Positions 25,621 through 34,452 are shown, counted from the first letter of the stretch. The stretch is DNA of 64,000 nucleotides from Oleidesulfovibrio alaskensis DSM 16109 (GCF_000482745.1 NZ_KI519494.1:503682-567681), one strand, 5' to 3'. Notes: generated by a model from the sequence alone, not told the origin. Made by a program: numbers and translations.

Positions 25621-26778
25621 TTACGGCTGTGCCGACAGCACCTCGTCCAGCAACTCCGCAAACAGCGAAGCTCCCAGAAGAATGATCTTGTCGTTGAAGT
25701 CGTACTTGCTGTTATGTATCAGCGCGGAATCCGTGCCGTTGCCTATCCATACAAAACACCCTTTGGTTTTCTGCATGTAAAAGGCGTAGTCTTCGCTGCC
25801 CATGGCGGGCAGTTCTTCAGTGAGCACGTTTTCCTGTCCCACCACACGCGCCGCGGCGGCTATGGCCATATCCGGCGTGGAGTTGATGACCGGCGGGTGC
25901 TTGCGGTGGTAGGTGAAGGCGGCTTTTACGCCGTAGGTCACCTCGAGTCCCTGCGCCAGCTGTGCCAGCGATTCCTCGATGAGGTCCTGCACGCGCGGGT
26001 CGGTGGTACGCACGTTGCCGCGTATGGTCACTTCGTCGGGAATGATGTTGTAGGCGCTGCCGCCGTGTACCTGTGTGATGCTTATGACGCCTTTGTCATG
26101 TGCCGAAATGCGCCGGGCAACAATGCTCTGCGCGTTTTTTATGAAGTCGGCCACTGCGGCGAAAGGTTCGTTGCAGGCGTGCGGAACGGAGGCGTGTCCG
26201 CTTTTGCCGCGTATGACCAGATCGAAGCGGTCTTCGGAGGCCATGGCGGTGCCTTTGTGCACGATCATCTGGTTTTCGCCGTAAGGCGGCCAGTTGTGCA
26301 TGCCGAACATGTAGTCGATGCTGTATTTTTCAAACAGACCGTCTTTGATGACTTCCAGCGCTCCGCCGTAGCCTTCTTCTCCGGACTGGAACAACAGCAG
26401 CACGGTTCCTTTGAAATCGCGGTGCTGCGCCAGATACCCGGCAAAAGCCAGCAGCGTGGCGGTGTGGCCGTCGTGGCCGCACGCATGCATGCGGCCACAG
26501 GTCTGCGAAGCATACGGCAGGCCGGTTTCTTCGCAGGTTTCCAGTCCGTCCATATCGGCCCGGAAGGCCACTGTCACGCCGGGAGCAGTGCCTTCCACTT
26601 TGGCCAGCAGCGAGTTGACGCCGATGTCTTCATATCCGATGCCCAGTCCGTCCAGCTGTTTTTTTACAAACGCTGCGGTATTCACTGTTTCCAGACCCAC
26701 TTCGGGACAGGAGTGCAGGTACTGGCGTATGCTTTTCAGCTCTTCGAAACGGGCCTCGATTTCCGGCTTCACAGGCAT
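25621..26778 (-). CDS. M20-family amidohydrolase / N-acyl-amino-acid deacylase
   Basis: 385 aa, hippurate/IAA-amino-acid hydrolase subgroup of M20D. Metal-binding motifs: AFRADMDGLE, GRMHACGHDGHTATLLAFA, LLFQSGEEGYGGA and a C-terminal AMGSEDYAFYMQKTKG. A dimerisation lid lies at about residues 185-295. No signal peptide, so cytoplasmic. It is the last gene of a three-gene operon with two membrane proteins; its ATG directly follows the TAA of the second. Likely hydrolyses an N-acyl amino acid imported by that pair. Substrate unproven. Confidence 0.92.
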   Translation of the reverse strand: MPVKPEIEARFEELKSIRQYLHSCPEVGLETVNTAAFVKKQLDGLGIGYEDIGVNSLLAKVEGTAPGVTVAFRADMDGLETCEETGLPYASQTCGRMHACGHDGHTATLLAFAGYLAQHRDFKGTVLLLFQSGEEGYGGALEVIKDGLFEKYSIDYMFGMHNWPPYGENQMIVHKGTAMASEDRFDLVIRGKSGHASVPHACNEPFAAVADFIKNAQSIVARRISAHDKGVISITQVHGGSAYNIIPDEVTIRGNVRTTDPRVQDLIEESLAQLAQGLEVTYGVKAAFTYHRKHPPVINSTPDMAIAAAARVVGQENVLTEELPAMGSEDYAFYMQKTKGCFVWIGNGTDSALIHNSKYDFNDKIILLGASLFAELLDEVLSAQP

Positions 26779-27225
26779 TTATATCTCTCCAAGATATTTC
26801 AGCACAACGTGGGCGATGGCTGCGGAACCCACATAGGTTCCTGCCATTACAAACAGGCTGACCACAACGATACGCCATCCTGTTTCTTTCAGGGCGGGCA
26901 GGTCTTTGCCTATGCCTACGCCTGCGTACGCAAGGATGGGGGTGGTAAGCGCAAGGAAGTTGACCTTGGACACCCACGCGGCCACAGTTGCACTGCCGGG
27001 AAATCCGGGCAGTGTTACAATCATGCCGATGGTGATGACGTACAGTACGGTGGGCAGCTTGTAGATGAACCGGTTGGCCAGAATACCCAGTACACAGATG
27101 ACGAACAGGGTGGCCATGCCGGGCAGCGCCTCTGCCAGACCGAATCCGTAGCCTATCCAGTTGCCCACAAGGGTTATAACGCCGACGAGCGCAAGCACGA
27201 TGGCAGCTTCTGTAATCTTGCTCAT
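26779..27225 (-). CDS. Small integral membrane protein, partner of DUF3100 protein
   Basis: 148 aa with four to five hydrophobic segments (about 7-28, 36-52, 58-75, 86-103, 116-140). I do not recognise a named family. It sits between the DUF3100 gene (stop-to-start gap 3 bp) and the amidohydrolase (no gap), so the two membrane proteins probably form one carrier. The Gly-rich GNWIGYGFG near the N-terminus and AYAGVGIGKDLPAL near the C-terminus are candidate substrate-path motifs. Confidence 0.8.
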   Translation of the reverse strand: MSKITEAAIVLALVGVITLVGNWIGYGFGLAEALPGMATLFVICVLGILANRFIYKLPTVLYVITIGMIVTLPGFPGSATVAAWVSKVNFLALTTPILAYAGVGIGKDLPALKETGWRIVVVSLFVMAGTYVGSAAIAHVVLKYLGEI

Positions 27226-27228
27226 TGG

Positions 27229-28026
27229 TTACGCCTCCTCGGGTTTACCGTATTTAATGCGGTAGAGTACTTTGTAGAGCTTGTTGGACATGGGCAGGGC
27301 TATCAGCATGGACATGTATACGCCGTCCAGACCGGAGAGCGTGTTACTGGCCACGCCAAAGGCCTGAATCTGTTCGGCCATGTCGGGGTAGATGGCTGAA
27401 AGACTGCCCACGGTGGCGGTCATCATGCTGGCGGAACCCACACCCGAAGCCATGGCGAGGGCATAGGGGTGGAATACGTTGAAAATGCTGAGGAACGATG
27501 CGGTAAGCCCGAAGAATATTGTGCCGAACACGGTACCGCAGATATATACGCCCATAACGCCGCGGCCTTCGGGCGAGTTCAGTCCGTAAATGTCGCCTAT
27601 GAGCGCCACGTTGGGTTCGCGGGCGATGGAGTGCGCGGCGCCGATGGATTCCCTTTTAAGTCCGAGGAACATGGCAATGGGAATACCGATGAGCAGCGTG
27701 CCGATGTTGCCGAACTCCTGCAGTATGAGCGCGGGGCCGGCTTTGAGTATTTCAAAGAATTTGGGGCCCACAAGCGTGCCGTAGCGTGCCATCAGCAGCA
27801 TCAGCGTAAGGCTGACGAGCGAGCTGGCATGGTCCATGTCCTTGTCGTTGACAACTTTGAGGAATTTAGGACCGAGAAATGTGCCGATAAACACGGCATA
27901 CAGCATGGGTATGAGCACCAGCATACCCGGGCCGACTTCGAACTTGAGAATGCCGATCAGCTCGGAAACGGCAACCAGCGCCAGAACGAGCAGATGGATC
28001 TTTACGTTCTTGATAGCATCTAACAT
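27229..28026 (-). CDS. DUF3100 membrane protein
   Basis: 265 aa, eight or so membrane segments, DUF3100 family. Start ATG at 28026 (MLDAIKNVKIHLLV); a longer open frame upstream has low-complexity sequence and no ribosome site. Conserved-looking loops include GPKFLKVVNDKDMDHAS and MASGVGSASMMTATVGSLSA. It is cotranscribed with a small membrane protein and an M20 hydrolase. A two-subunit importer for an acylated amino acid is a reasonable inference, though transport has not been shown for the family as far as I know. Confidence 0.8.
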   Translation of the reverse strand: MLDAIKNVKIHLLVLALVAVSELIGILKFEVGPGMLVLIPMLYAVFIGTFLGPKFLKVVNDKDMDHASSLVSLTLMLLMARYGTLVGPKFFEILKAGPALILQEFGNIGTLLIGIPIAMFLGLKRESIGAAHSIAREPNVALIGDIYGLNSPEGRGVMGVYICGTVFGTIFFGLTASFLSIFNVFHPYALAMASGVGSASMMTATVGSLSAIYPDMAEQIQAFGVASNTLSGLDGVYMSMLIALPMSNKLYKVLYRIKYGKPEEA

Positions 28027-28165
28027 GTTGGTAATCCTGCGTTTGCGAAATGTTGTAGCCTTGCGGCACCGGCTGCTGGTCATGTGGCGCGGCCGGTGCT
28101 CCTCCTCCGTCGATACTGCGTTTTTCCCCTCGGGTGTGTACTCCCTTTTGCTGTTACTGGTTCGG

Positions 28166-28182
28166 GACATTATGGCCATGTC
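28166..28182. promoter_or_regulatory. Palindrome upstream of DUF3100-amidohydrolase operon
   Basis: GACAT-N7-ATGTC (28166-28182) is nested in a wider imperfect repeat TTCGGGACA...TGTCCGAA (28161-28197). It lies 140 bp before the DUF3100 start and just after the regulator gene's stop. Possible operator for that regulator. Confidence 0.45.
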
Positions 28183-28219
28183 ATAAACGTGTCCGAAATT
28201 GTCCGCGAAAAGCCATTAC

Positions 28220-29509
28220 TCAGATGGCTATTTTCACGAGATTTTTCGGGCGGCCGACCTGATGTGCGTTCTCCTTGCCCACCAGTGTGGCGTAGCCGCT
28301 GTCCACAAATTTTTTCAGCACCCTGCGCGCACTGCGTTCGCCTATGCCCAGACAGGCAGCCAGATCGCCGGAATCGAACGTGCTTTTGCCTGTTTTGTCT
28401 ATGACGGCCCGTATGCGGTCCACATAGCTGGGGCTGATGCCGATTTTTTCAGCCATGCGCAGCAGGGTGGTGTCTTCGATGCGGGTGCGGTAGCGCAGCT
28501 CGCCCTGTTGCCCCAGCGGACCGCGGATGTGGTTGCCGTGCACCAGAAAAACGCCTCCGCGGGGTTGCTTGCGGCCGTGCGCCAGCGCCAGACGGGCTGT
28601 TTTTTCGGCTTCGAACGCGGTGGAGCCTATGCCTATGCCGGAAGATATGAGCATGTTGTTGCCCCGTGCCCAGTCCATGAGCCGGGTGAACATATCCAGA
28701 TGCACATGGCTTTCAATGACGCCCCGCGTGGCAAAAATCACATATTCGCGCTTGCCGAAGTTGAACAGACTGCCCTGAATGGCACGGACATATTCAAGCA
28801 GTTCCAGAAAAAAACGGCCTTCATCTTTCATATGTTCGTATTCGTTGACGGACTGTTCGTCGTTGCGGTGCAGGCGTACTATCTGTATGGCGATGCCCGC
28901 CGAGCGCAGGTCGCGTGTGGCAATGTCGGAAAGCAGGCGCTCGGTGGTTTCGCGTATCTGCAGCGAACTGGGCAGCATGCGGAAAACGGGATACCCCTCT
29001 TCCTTGAGTCGGCGGTACACAGAGCCGAAGCCGGACATGGCTGCCTGCGCCTTGCCGGAATCGAGCAGCTGTCTGTGGCGTTCGTAGTATTCTTCTTCGC
29101 GGAATCTGACCGCAAAGGGCATTGAGTATACTTTGCTGAAGGGCAGGGAATATTCGCGGATGACTTCGTTGAGCACGGTATCGGTAATGACATCGACACT
29201 GACGCGCGCATGGGGAATACCGCTGCTGCGGATGCCGGAGTAGGCGCGCAGCAGGCTGTAGGCACCGCGCTCGATATGGGCGTGGGGTTTGGTTACTACA
29301 CCGCGCGCCTTGGCGGCTTCCTGCACGCCGATACCGGCAAACAGCAGCCCGTCGCATTCGCTCTGGCTTTGTTCGAGCACCTGATGCGACTCTTCCGTAA
29401 GTTCCCGAACATATGTTTTGAAGGTCAGGTCGGGAAAAAACCGCGTCACGGAATCGTACATGACGGTTACAGAGTCGGACGGACCGATAAGGGCTATGGT
29501 TTCACTCAT
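28220..29509 (-). CDS. Transcriptional regulator with GGDEF-like middle domain
   Basis: 429 aa. I know no name for it. Residues 1-180 resemble an effector-binding domain (IALIGPSDSVTVMYD start). The middle (about 180-330) has the look of a degenerate GGDEF/GTP-cyclohydrolase-III fold: RLHRNDEQSVNEYEHMKDEG, YVIFATRGVIE and SSGIGIGSTAFEAEKTARLALAHG, with no GG(D/E)EF motif. The C-terminus (about 365-425) is a winged helix with DLAACLGIGERSARRVLKKFVDSGYATLVG. It lies immediately upstream of, and parallel to, the DUF3100/amidohydrolase operon and probably controls it. Confidence 0.8.
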   Translation of the reverse strand: MSETIALIGPSDSVTVMYDSVTRFFPDLTFKTYVRELTEESHQVLEQSQSECDGLLFAGIGVQEAAKARGVVTKPHAHIERGAYSLLRAYSGIRSSGIPHARVSVDVITDTVLNEVIREYSLPFSKVYSMPFAVRFREEEYYERHRQLLDSGKAQAAMSGFGSVYRRLKEEGYPVFRMLPSSLQIRETTERLLSDIATRDLRSAGIAIQIVRLHRNDEQSVNEYEHMKDEGRFFLELLEYVRAIQGSLFNFGKREYVIFATRGVIESHVHLDMFTRLMDWARGNNMLISSGIGIGSTAFEAEKTARLALAHGRKQPRGGVFLVHGNHIRGPLGQQGELRYRTRIEDTTLLRMAEKIGISPSYVDRIRAVIDKTGKSTFDSGDLAACLGIGERSARRVLKKFVDSGYATLVGKENAHQVGRPKNLVKIAI

Positions 29510-29596
29510 TGATGCGGCGCCTTATATGCGGTGCAGCGGCGTCTGAGCGGTGTGCGTCGTTGTGCGCAGGGGCCGCGGACGGACTGCGGTGTATTT

Positions 29597-29619
29597 CGGT
29601 CATGACCAAAATATGACCG
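29597..29619. promoter_or_regulatory. Inverted repeat upstream of regulator gene
   Basis: CGGTCAT-N9-ATGACCG lies 88 bp before the start of the regulator at 29509. The arms are perfect. Possible autoregulatory site; its half-site differs from the palindrome at 28166. The rest of 29510-29911 holds no recognisable gene. Confidence 0.4.
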
Positions 29620-29871
29620 TAAGCAAGGCAACTCTGCACGGGAAGCACAAGGGTGTCAACCCCGCGCAGCGGGAAAAAATGCTCATGCTCCTGTGCGGTG
29701 CAGCGCGCGAACCTTGTAACGCCGCGGGGCGCTCTGTGCAACTGCCGTAAGGCATTGTTGCGCGATGCCGGAGCATGACGGGCGCGGGAGATGGGGCACA
29801 CAGGAGCCGGACACAAGACAGGCAGGTTGCTGGCGGATGAAGTAGCGCCGCGGCAGGGGGCGCAGGCAAAG

Positions 29872-29900
29872 AGCGCCTCCGGCGGGTTGCCGGAGGCGCT
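29872..29900 (-). terminator. Probable terminator after cooC
   Basis: Stem AGCGCCTCCGG/CCGGAGGCGCT just downstream of the cooC stop on the minus strand. Only a weak T run (CTCTTTG) follows. Confidence 0.5.
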
Positions 29901-29911
29901 GTGTTTGTGTG

Positions 29912-30754
29912 TCAGGGACAGACATTGGGGCAGCCATTGGGGCAGACCTTGAGGCAGACGTCCAGCCCCAGATGCTCCATGAGCCGCTGCAGGGTGGTGT
30001 CCACAAGCTGCTGTTCCGGCAGGCCGAGCACGTCTGCGGTGTGCAGCTGCCGCTCGATGAGTCCGGCGAGCGGCGGCAGTGCGGCACGCAGGGGGGGCAG
30101 ACCCGGCAGGTCGGGCAGTCCGGACACGTCGTGCAGGTCTGCCCCGCTGTATCTGTTAAGCAGCAGCGCCTGTCTGCGCAGACCCAGCTGGTCCGCCATG
30201 CGGCCCACCTGCGCCGCCGTGTGCAGGCTGCGCAGACTCGGTTCGCTGACCACCACAAGAGCGTCCACATGTGCCACCGTGCCTCTGCCCAGATGTTCCA
30301 CTCCGGCTTCCAGGTCCACCAGTACACAGGTGTTTTCTTTCATCACAAGGTGCGCCAGCATGGCCTTCAGCAGAGCGTTGGCGTCGCAGGCACACCCCCC
30401 GCCCGCATTGGTCACCGCTCCCATGACCAGCAGCCGCTTTCTGCCGGCAGCCGGTGCATACAGCGGTCCGCCGGAAACAGGCACGTCCACTGCCAGCTGG
30501 TGCGGCAGGTCGCTTACGTCGGGGTTGAGGTCAAGAAAGCCCCCCGCGTGGATGAGCCGGTTTATCAGGTCTTTTCTGGCTGTCAGCGGTTCGGGCAGAC
30601 TGTCTGCGGCCACACCGCAGGCCTGTCCCAGCGAAAGCGCGGTGTCCGCGTCAACCATCCAGACATCGCGGCCGTTGCGGGCCAGCCAGTCGGCTGTCCA
30701 CGCGGTGACCGATGTTTTGCCCACGCCGCCTTTTCCGGCAAATGCCAGTTTCAT
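29912..30754 (-). CDS. cooC: CO dehydrogenase nickel-insertion ATPase CooC
   Basis: 280 aa, MinD/ArsA-type ATPase. Deviant Walker A GKGGVGKTS at residues 7-15, VDADTALSLG switch, and a CXC motif (GGGCACDANAL) matching the dimer metal site of CooC. The C-terminus is odd: the last 14 residues read CLKVCPNGCPNVCP, a CX3CX3CX3C tail produced by a 12-bp DNA repeat. It follows cooS by 21 bp on the same strand and should load nickel into the CODH C-cluster. Confidence 0.92.
   Translation of the reverse strand: MKLAFAGKGGVGKTSVTAWTADWLARNGRDVWMVDADTALSLGQACGVAADSLPEPLTARKDLINRLIHAGGFLDLNPDVSDLPHQLAVDVPVSGGPLYAPAAGRKRLLVMGAVTNAGGGCACDANALLKAMLAHLVMKENTCVLVDLEAGVEHLGRGTVAHVDALVVVSEPSLRSLHTAAQVGRMADQLGLRRQALLLNRYSGADLHDVSGLPDLPGLPPLRAALPPLAGLIERQLHTADVLGLPEQQLVDTTLQRLMEHLGLDVCLKVCPNGCPNVCP
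29921..29956. repeat. 12-bp tandem repeat encoding Cys-rich CooC tail
   Basis: Three units of GACATTGGGGCA (29921-29932), GCCATTGGGGCA and GACCTTGAGGCA, in frame with cooC. On the minus strand they encode CLKV, CPNG and CPNV. Confidence 0.85.
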
Positions 30755-30775
30755 ATGCCGTCTCCTGCGTGCCGG

Positions 30776-32653
30776 TTATTCGCCAAGGCCCAGCGCTTTG
30801 CGTTTTGCGCGTATGCGCAGGTCAAATGCCAGTGCAGCCTTTACGGGGTCCGGCTCGATGAAGAACGAAGCCCCCACAAGGTCTTCAAGACCGGAGACCG
30901 CAAGGTCGGTGACTGTCTGCGAACCGAGAATATGCGGCGGGTGGCCCAGATGCGTGTAGATGCCGCTGGCCACGGCGTACAGGCCGATGGCGGCGGCTTT
31001 TTCCGAATACCATTCCGGAGACGAAGCCCCGACGGGCAGGTCGCTTATGTCTACGCCAAGTGCATTTGCCAGTGCCGCGCACAGCTGCAGAATGCGGGAA
31101 TTGTCAACGCATGAGCCGTAATGCAGCACAGGGGGTATGCCCAGTGCGCCGCAGATTTTGCGCAGTCCCGGTCCGGCCTGTTCCGCGGCCTCAGGCAGCA
31201 GCAGCCCGGCTTTGCCCGCCGCGGTGGTCACGCAGCCGGTAACCAGCACCAGAATGTCTTTTTTGATAAGCTCTTTTGCAAGCCCCACGTTCATGGAGTC
31301 CTGCTGGAACTTCGGGTTGTTGCAGCCTACAATACCCACGGCGCCGCGTATGTCGCCCGCGGCTATGGCCTGCACCAGCGGGTCCAGTGACCCGCCCAGC
31401 GCCGCTATGACGGCCTCGTTGGAAAAGCCTGTCATGATGTTTACAGGCTCGCCGGGGATCTGCACGCGCGATGCATCACGGCGGGCATATGCCTGCACCG
31501 CCATGCGCACTATTTCGCGGGCCTGCTCCAAAGCGTTGTGGGGGTGGATGTCAAAATGAACCGCTCCGGTAAAGCGCGCTTTCTGCGCGGTGTCGATGAA
31601 CAGCGTGTGATAACACCCTGCAATCTGCACAAGGCTGGGCATTATGCACTGGTAATCAACCACCACCGCTTCCACCGCTCCGGTGACGATGGCCAGTTCC
31701 GTCATCAGGTGGTTGCCCGCCATGGGAATGCCCTGCCGCATGAGCAGTTCGTTGCCGGTGCAGCACAGACCGGCCACATTGATGCCCTGCGCCCCCATAG
31801 CTTCCGCTTCGGCTATCAGTGCGGGTTCGCGGGCTGCGGCCAGAATCATTTCCGAAACCACGGGATTGTGGCCGTGGACCAGTATGTTCACTTTATCTTT
31901 TTTTATGGCGGCCAGATTGGCATGCGACATGGACGGCTGCGGTGTGCCGAAGATGACGTCGGAAAGCTCGGTGCCGATCATGGAACCGGCCCAGCCGTCG
32001 GCCAGAGCGGTGCGGGCCGCATGGATAAGCGTGTTGGGTGCGTCGTTGTCGCAGCCCATGTGGGTGCGGTGCATCATTTCCGCTATTTCGCGGTCCACGC
32101 CCCGGGGGGTCATGCCCAGTCTGTCCCACAGCTCCCTGCGTTTGGCGGGCACCCTGCACAAAAAGGCCACTTCCTTTTTCCGGCTTCCGAAATCGGCGTA
32201 GAAAATATCGATAAGCTCCGCAGCGATGTCCATGGTGCTGCGGTCTTCCACGGTCACTCCCAGTTCGGCGGCTATGCGCCGCAGTTTTGCTTCGTCGGTG
32301 ATGCGGTAGTCGGATGTACTGCCTTCGACAATGGATTCAAGCACCTCAACCAGATCGCGCCCGTGGTCGGAATGACCGGCAGAGCCGCCGGCCACAAAGC
32401 GGCCGAAGTTGCGGGCCACAATGACGTCGGCATCGGCTCCGCAGACGCCGCGCGGCGCTTTGGGGGTAATCTTGCACGGCCCCATGGTACAGTTGCGGCA
32501 GCTTACTCCCAGTTCGCAGAATTTACAGTGGGGTGTCTGCTGCTGCAGGCGCTCATGTGCCGTTTCAATGCCTTCGGCCCGTGCTTTGGTCAGCATGGCT
32601 CTGGCATCTTCCCAGATGGAGAGTGCTTCTACGGGACGCGGTTCTTTTGCCAT
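30776..32653 (-). CDS. cooS: Anaerobic Ni-containing carbon monoxide dehydrogenase
   Basis: 625 aa. The N-terminal B/D-cluster cysteines are in CKFCELGVSCRNCTMGPCKI. C-cluster ligands include the His of VHGHNPVVSEM and cysteines in GLCCTGNEL, GIVGCNNP, VTGCVTTAAGKAG and YGSCVDNSR. Start ATG at 32653 behind GGAGGA. Catalyses CO + H2O = CO2 + 2H+ + 2e-. It is transcribed with cooC and preceded by cooA with a CooA-like operator between them. No CooF or energy-converting hydrogenase gene is in the window, so the electron acceptor is not evident. Confidence 0.96.
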   Translation of the reverse strand: MAKEPRPVEALSIWEDARAMLTKARAEGIETAHERLQQQTPHCKFCELGVSCRNCTMGPCKITPKAPRGVCGADADVIVARNFGRFVAGGSAGHSDHGRDLVEVLESIVEGSTSDYRITDEAKLRRIAAELGVTVEDRSTMDIAAELIDIFYADFGSRKKEVAFLCRVPAKRRELWDRLGMTPRGVDREIAEMMHRTHMGCDNDAPNTLIHAARTALADGWAGSMIGTELSDVIFGTPQPSMSHANLAAIKKDKVNILVHGHNPVVSEMILAAAREPALIAEAEAMGAQGINVAGLCCTGNELLMRQGIPMAGNHLMTELAIVTGAVEAVVVDYQCIMPSLVQIAGCYHTLFIDTAQKARFTGAVHFDIHPHNALEQAREIVRMAVQAYARRDASRVQIPGEPVNIMTGFSNEAVIAALGGSLDPLVQAIAAGDIRGAVGIVGCNNPKFQQDSMNVGLAKELIKKDILVLVTGCVTTAAGKAGLLLPEAAEQAGPGLRKICGALGIPPVLHYGSCVDNSRILQLCAALANALGVDISDLPVGASSPEWYSEKAAAIGLYAVASGIYTHLGHPPHILGSQTVTDLAVSGLEDLVGASFFIEPDPVKAALAFDLRIRAKRKALGLGE

Positions 32654-32749
32654 ACCTGTATCCTCCGGAAATAGCAGACGGCATGCGGCTGTCTGCGTTG
32701 TGTGTGTCTGAGGCCGGTGCTTATGATGGCATACGGGCGGAAAAAAGTT

Positions 32750-32765
32750 TGTCGGCTGGCTGACA
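32750..32765. promoter_or_regulatory. CooA operator upstream of cooS
   Basis: TGTCGGC-TG-GCTGACA is an inverted repeat with one mismatch, resembling the TGTC...GACA CooA-type sites. It lies 97 bp before the cooS start and 28 bp after the cooA stop, in the only intergenic gap between them. Confidence 0.75.
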
Positions 32766-32793
32766 CCCCGTGCAGAAAAGAAACAAAGAACTG

Positions 32794-33444
32794 TTACTGC
32801 TGTGTCTGCCGGTGCAGGGCTTCCATATCGGGAATAACCCAGATGGAACGCCCTTTTTTGACCATGATGCCTTCGCGCACCAGATTGTTGAGCAGGGTGG
32901 ATACTGTCTGGCGGGTGGCCCCCATATGCAGAGAAAGTTGTTCCGTGGTCAGGGCAAGGCGCAGTTCTGTGCCTCCGGAACACGGGGTGCCGGTGCGCAG
33001 GGCTTCTTTGTGCAGAAACGACGTGAGGCGGGTATAGATGTCCTTGAAGGCAAGGCTGCCGATGATTGAAAATGAATTGTTCAGTATCTGGCCGAGCACG
33101 CGCACCATGGTGCGTGTGAACAGAGGGATTTCGCTCATGCAGCGTTTGACGGACTGCACATCGGTCACCATCAGGGTCGAATCTTCCAGCGCCTGCGCGT
33201 AACATCCGGCGTGCGTTGAATACAGGTCGCCCGGTTCGAGCACCCCCAGTGTGAATTCTTTTTCTTCGTACCCCAGATAAATGCGCACTCTGCCGCTGGC
33301 GATAACGAAAACAAGATTTTCATCTGTTTCGGGGTGGAAGGCCACCGCACCTTTGGTGACGCTCCGCCGGGTGAATATTCCGCGCAGCTCAGTCAGTTCC
33401 GGCCGCTGCAGTTCATCAAGCAGATTGATTTCTGAAAATTTCAT
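32794..33444 (-). CDS. cooA: CO-sensing CRP/FNR-family regulator CooA
   Basis: 216 aa. Cyclic-nucleotide-binding-like heme domain, a long dimer helix (TRTMVRVLGQILNNSFSIIGSLAF) and a winged helix with recognition segment LSLHMGATRQTVSTLLNNL. In Rhodospirillum rubrum CooA the ferric heme ligand Cys75 and ferrous ligand His77 lie in a CMH motif; here the segment reads STHAGC, keeping the His but replacing the Cys, as reported for some other CooA proteins. Start ATG at 33444; the frame continues upstream without support. Directly precedes cooS and should activate it with CO. Confidence 0.9.
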   Translation of the reverse strand: MKFSEINLLDELQRPELTELRGIFTRRSVTKGAVAFHPETDENLVFVIASGRVRIYLGYEEKEFTLGVLEPGDLYSTHAGCYAQALEDSTLMVTDVQSVKRCMSEIPLFTRTMVRVLGQILNNSFSIIGSLAFKDIYTRLTSFLHKEALRTGTPCSGGTELRLALTTEQLSLHMGATRQTVSTLLNNLVREGIMVKKGRSIWVIPDMEALHRQTQQ

Positions 33445-33553
33445 GGTTCCCCCCGCAGTTTCGTTATAACAATATAACGGGGTAGCATGCGTTGCGAACC
33501 GCGCGCAAGCGTGGCTGCTGTGCGTCCGACACCGTCCTTTGTCCTTGATGGGC

Positions 33554-33581
33554 AAAAAAAAGCCCCGGCATGAGCCGGGGC
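33554..33581 (-). terminator. Terminator of membrane-protein gene 33610-34452
   Basis: GCCCCGGC/GCCGGGGC stem with a four-base loop, followed by eight T on the minus strand. It insulates cooA from the upstream gene. Confidence 0.88.
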
Positions 33582-33609
33582 GTGTGCGCTTTGCGGGCGG
33601 CGCCGCAGT

Positions 33610-34452
33610 TTACTTGCGGGCCGCGGTGGTACAGTCTTTCAGCGCCAGCATGAGGCCGGAAAGAAAACAGGTCTCTGCCGTAAGTTTAAGAATCTCTTCA
33701 GCCATGTCTATGCCGTGCGCAATCTGTGTGGCGTTTTCGGTGATGTGCAGCACATTGATGACAAAGTCCGGTCTGCCGGCCATGTCCAGCCCGCTGTGAA
33801 TGACCATGACCACAAAGCCTGCTGCCAGCACCGTTATGGTTTTTTTGAAGCGCAGAATTTCGCGGCGGTACCAGTACAGTGAAAACATGCCGATAAAGGC
33901 ATAGCCCAGTACAATGAAGTCATCTATCCGCTCGGTGAACGCTGAATGCTGCATGCCGGAGCCGCGGTAGATCATTCTGTCCACGCCCTCATGGATGAGC
34001 GTTTTTTCGTCCACGGTCAGAAAGGCAAACCCCACGGCCATAAGCAGCCAGATAAGCTTGTCCGACGTAATGCTGAACCGTTCTTTCGCCATGCGCCGTC
34101 TGTAGATTTTTGCTGCGGTTATGCCGCATGCCGCCAGCAGCATGATGGAAGTGGCTGTCAGCGGGCCTCGTTCATCAAAGGGAACACGCTTGTAGAGATT
34201 GAATGTCACTTCCAGCGCCGCCACCGCAAGCATGGAGCCGATGACCACGGCAAACAGCCGGGCAACGCTTGTGGCGGGACGCCGCCACGCATACCCTATG
34301 GTCAGGGCAATAAGGGCCTGCGGCAGCAGGTGCAGCATGTAGCCGGAAAGGTACATGCTGAAATGTTCGGCTGTCAGAACCGCCATGATGGCCGGAAGCA
34401 CAAGAAAATCGACTGCGGAGCGCTTGTTTGTATCTGATTGGGTATGTTGCAT
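33610..34452 (-). CDS. Polytopic membrane protein of unknown function
   Basis: 280 aa with about seven hydrophobic segments and two soluble loops (about 130-200) containing a His/Asp-rich stretch, EKTLIHEGVDRMIYRGSG. I do not recognise a family. No signal peptide beyond the first membrane segment. It is a single-gene unit: its own terminator separates it from cooA. Confidence 0.75.
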   Translation of the reverse strand: MQHTQSDTNKRSAVDFLVLPAIMAVLTAEHFSMYLSGYMLHLLPQALIALTIGYAWRRPATSVARLFAVVIGSMLAVAALEVTFNLYKRVPFDERGPLTATSIMLLAACGITAAKIYRRRMAKERFSITSDKLIWLLMAVGFAFLTVDEKTLIHEGVDRMIYRGSGMQHSAFTERIDDFIVLGYAFIGMFSLYWYRREILRFKKTITVLAAGFVVMVIHSGLDMAGRPDFVINVLHITENATQIAHGIDMAEEILKLTAETCFLSGLMLALKDCTTAARK

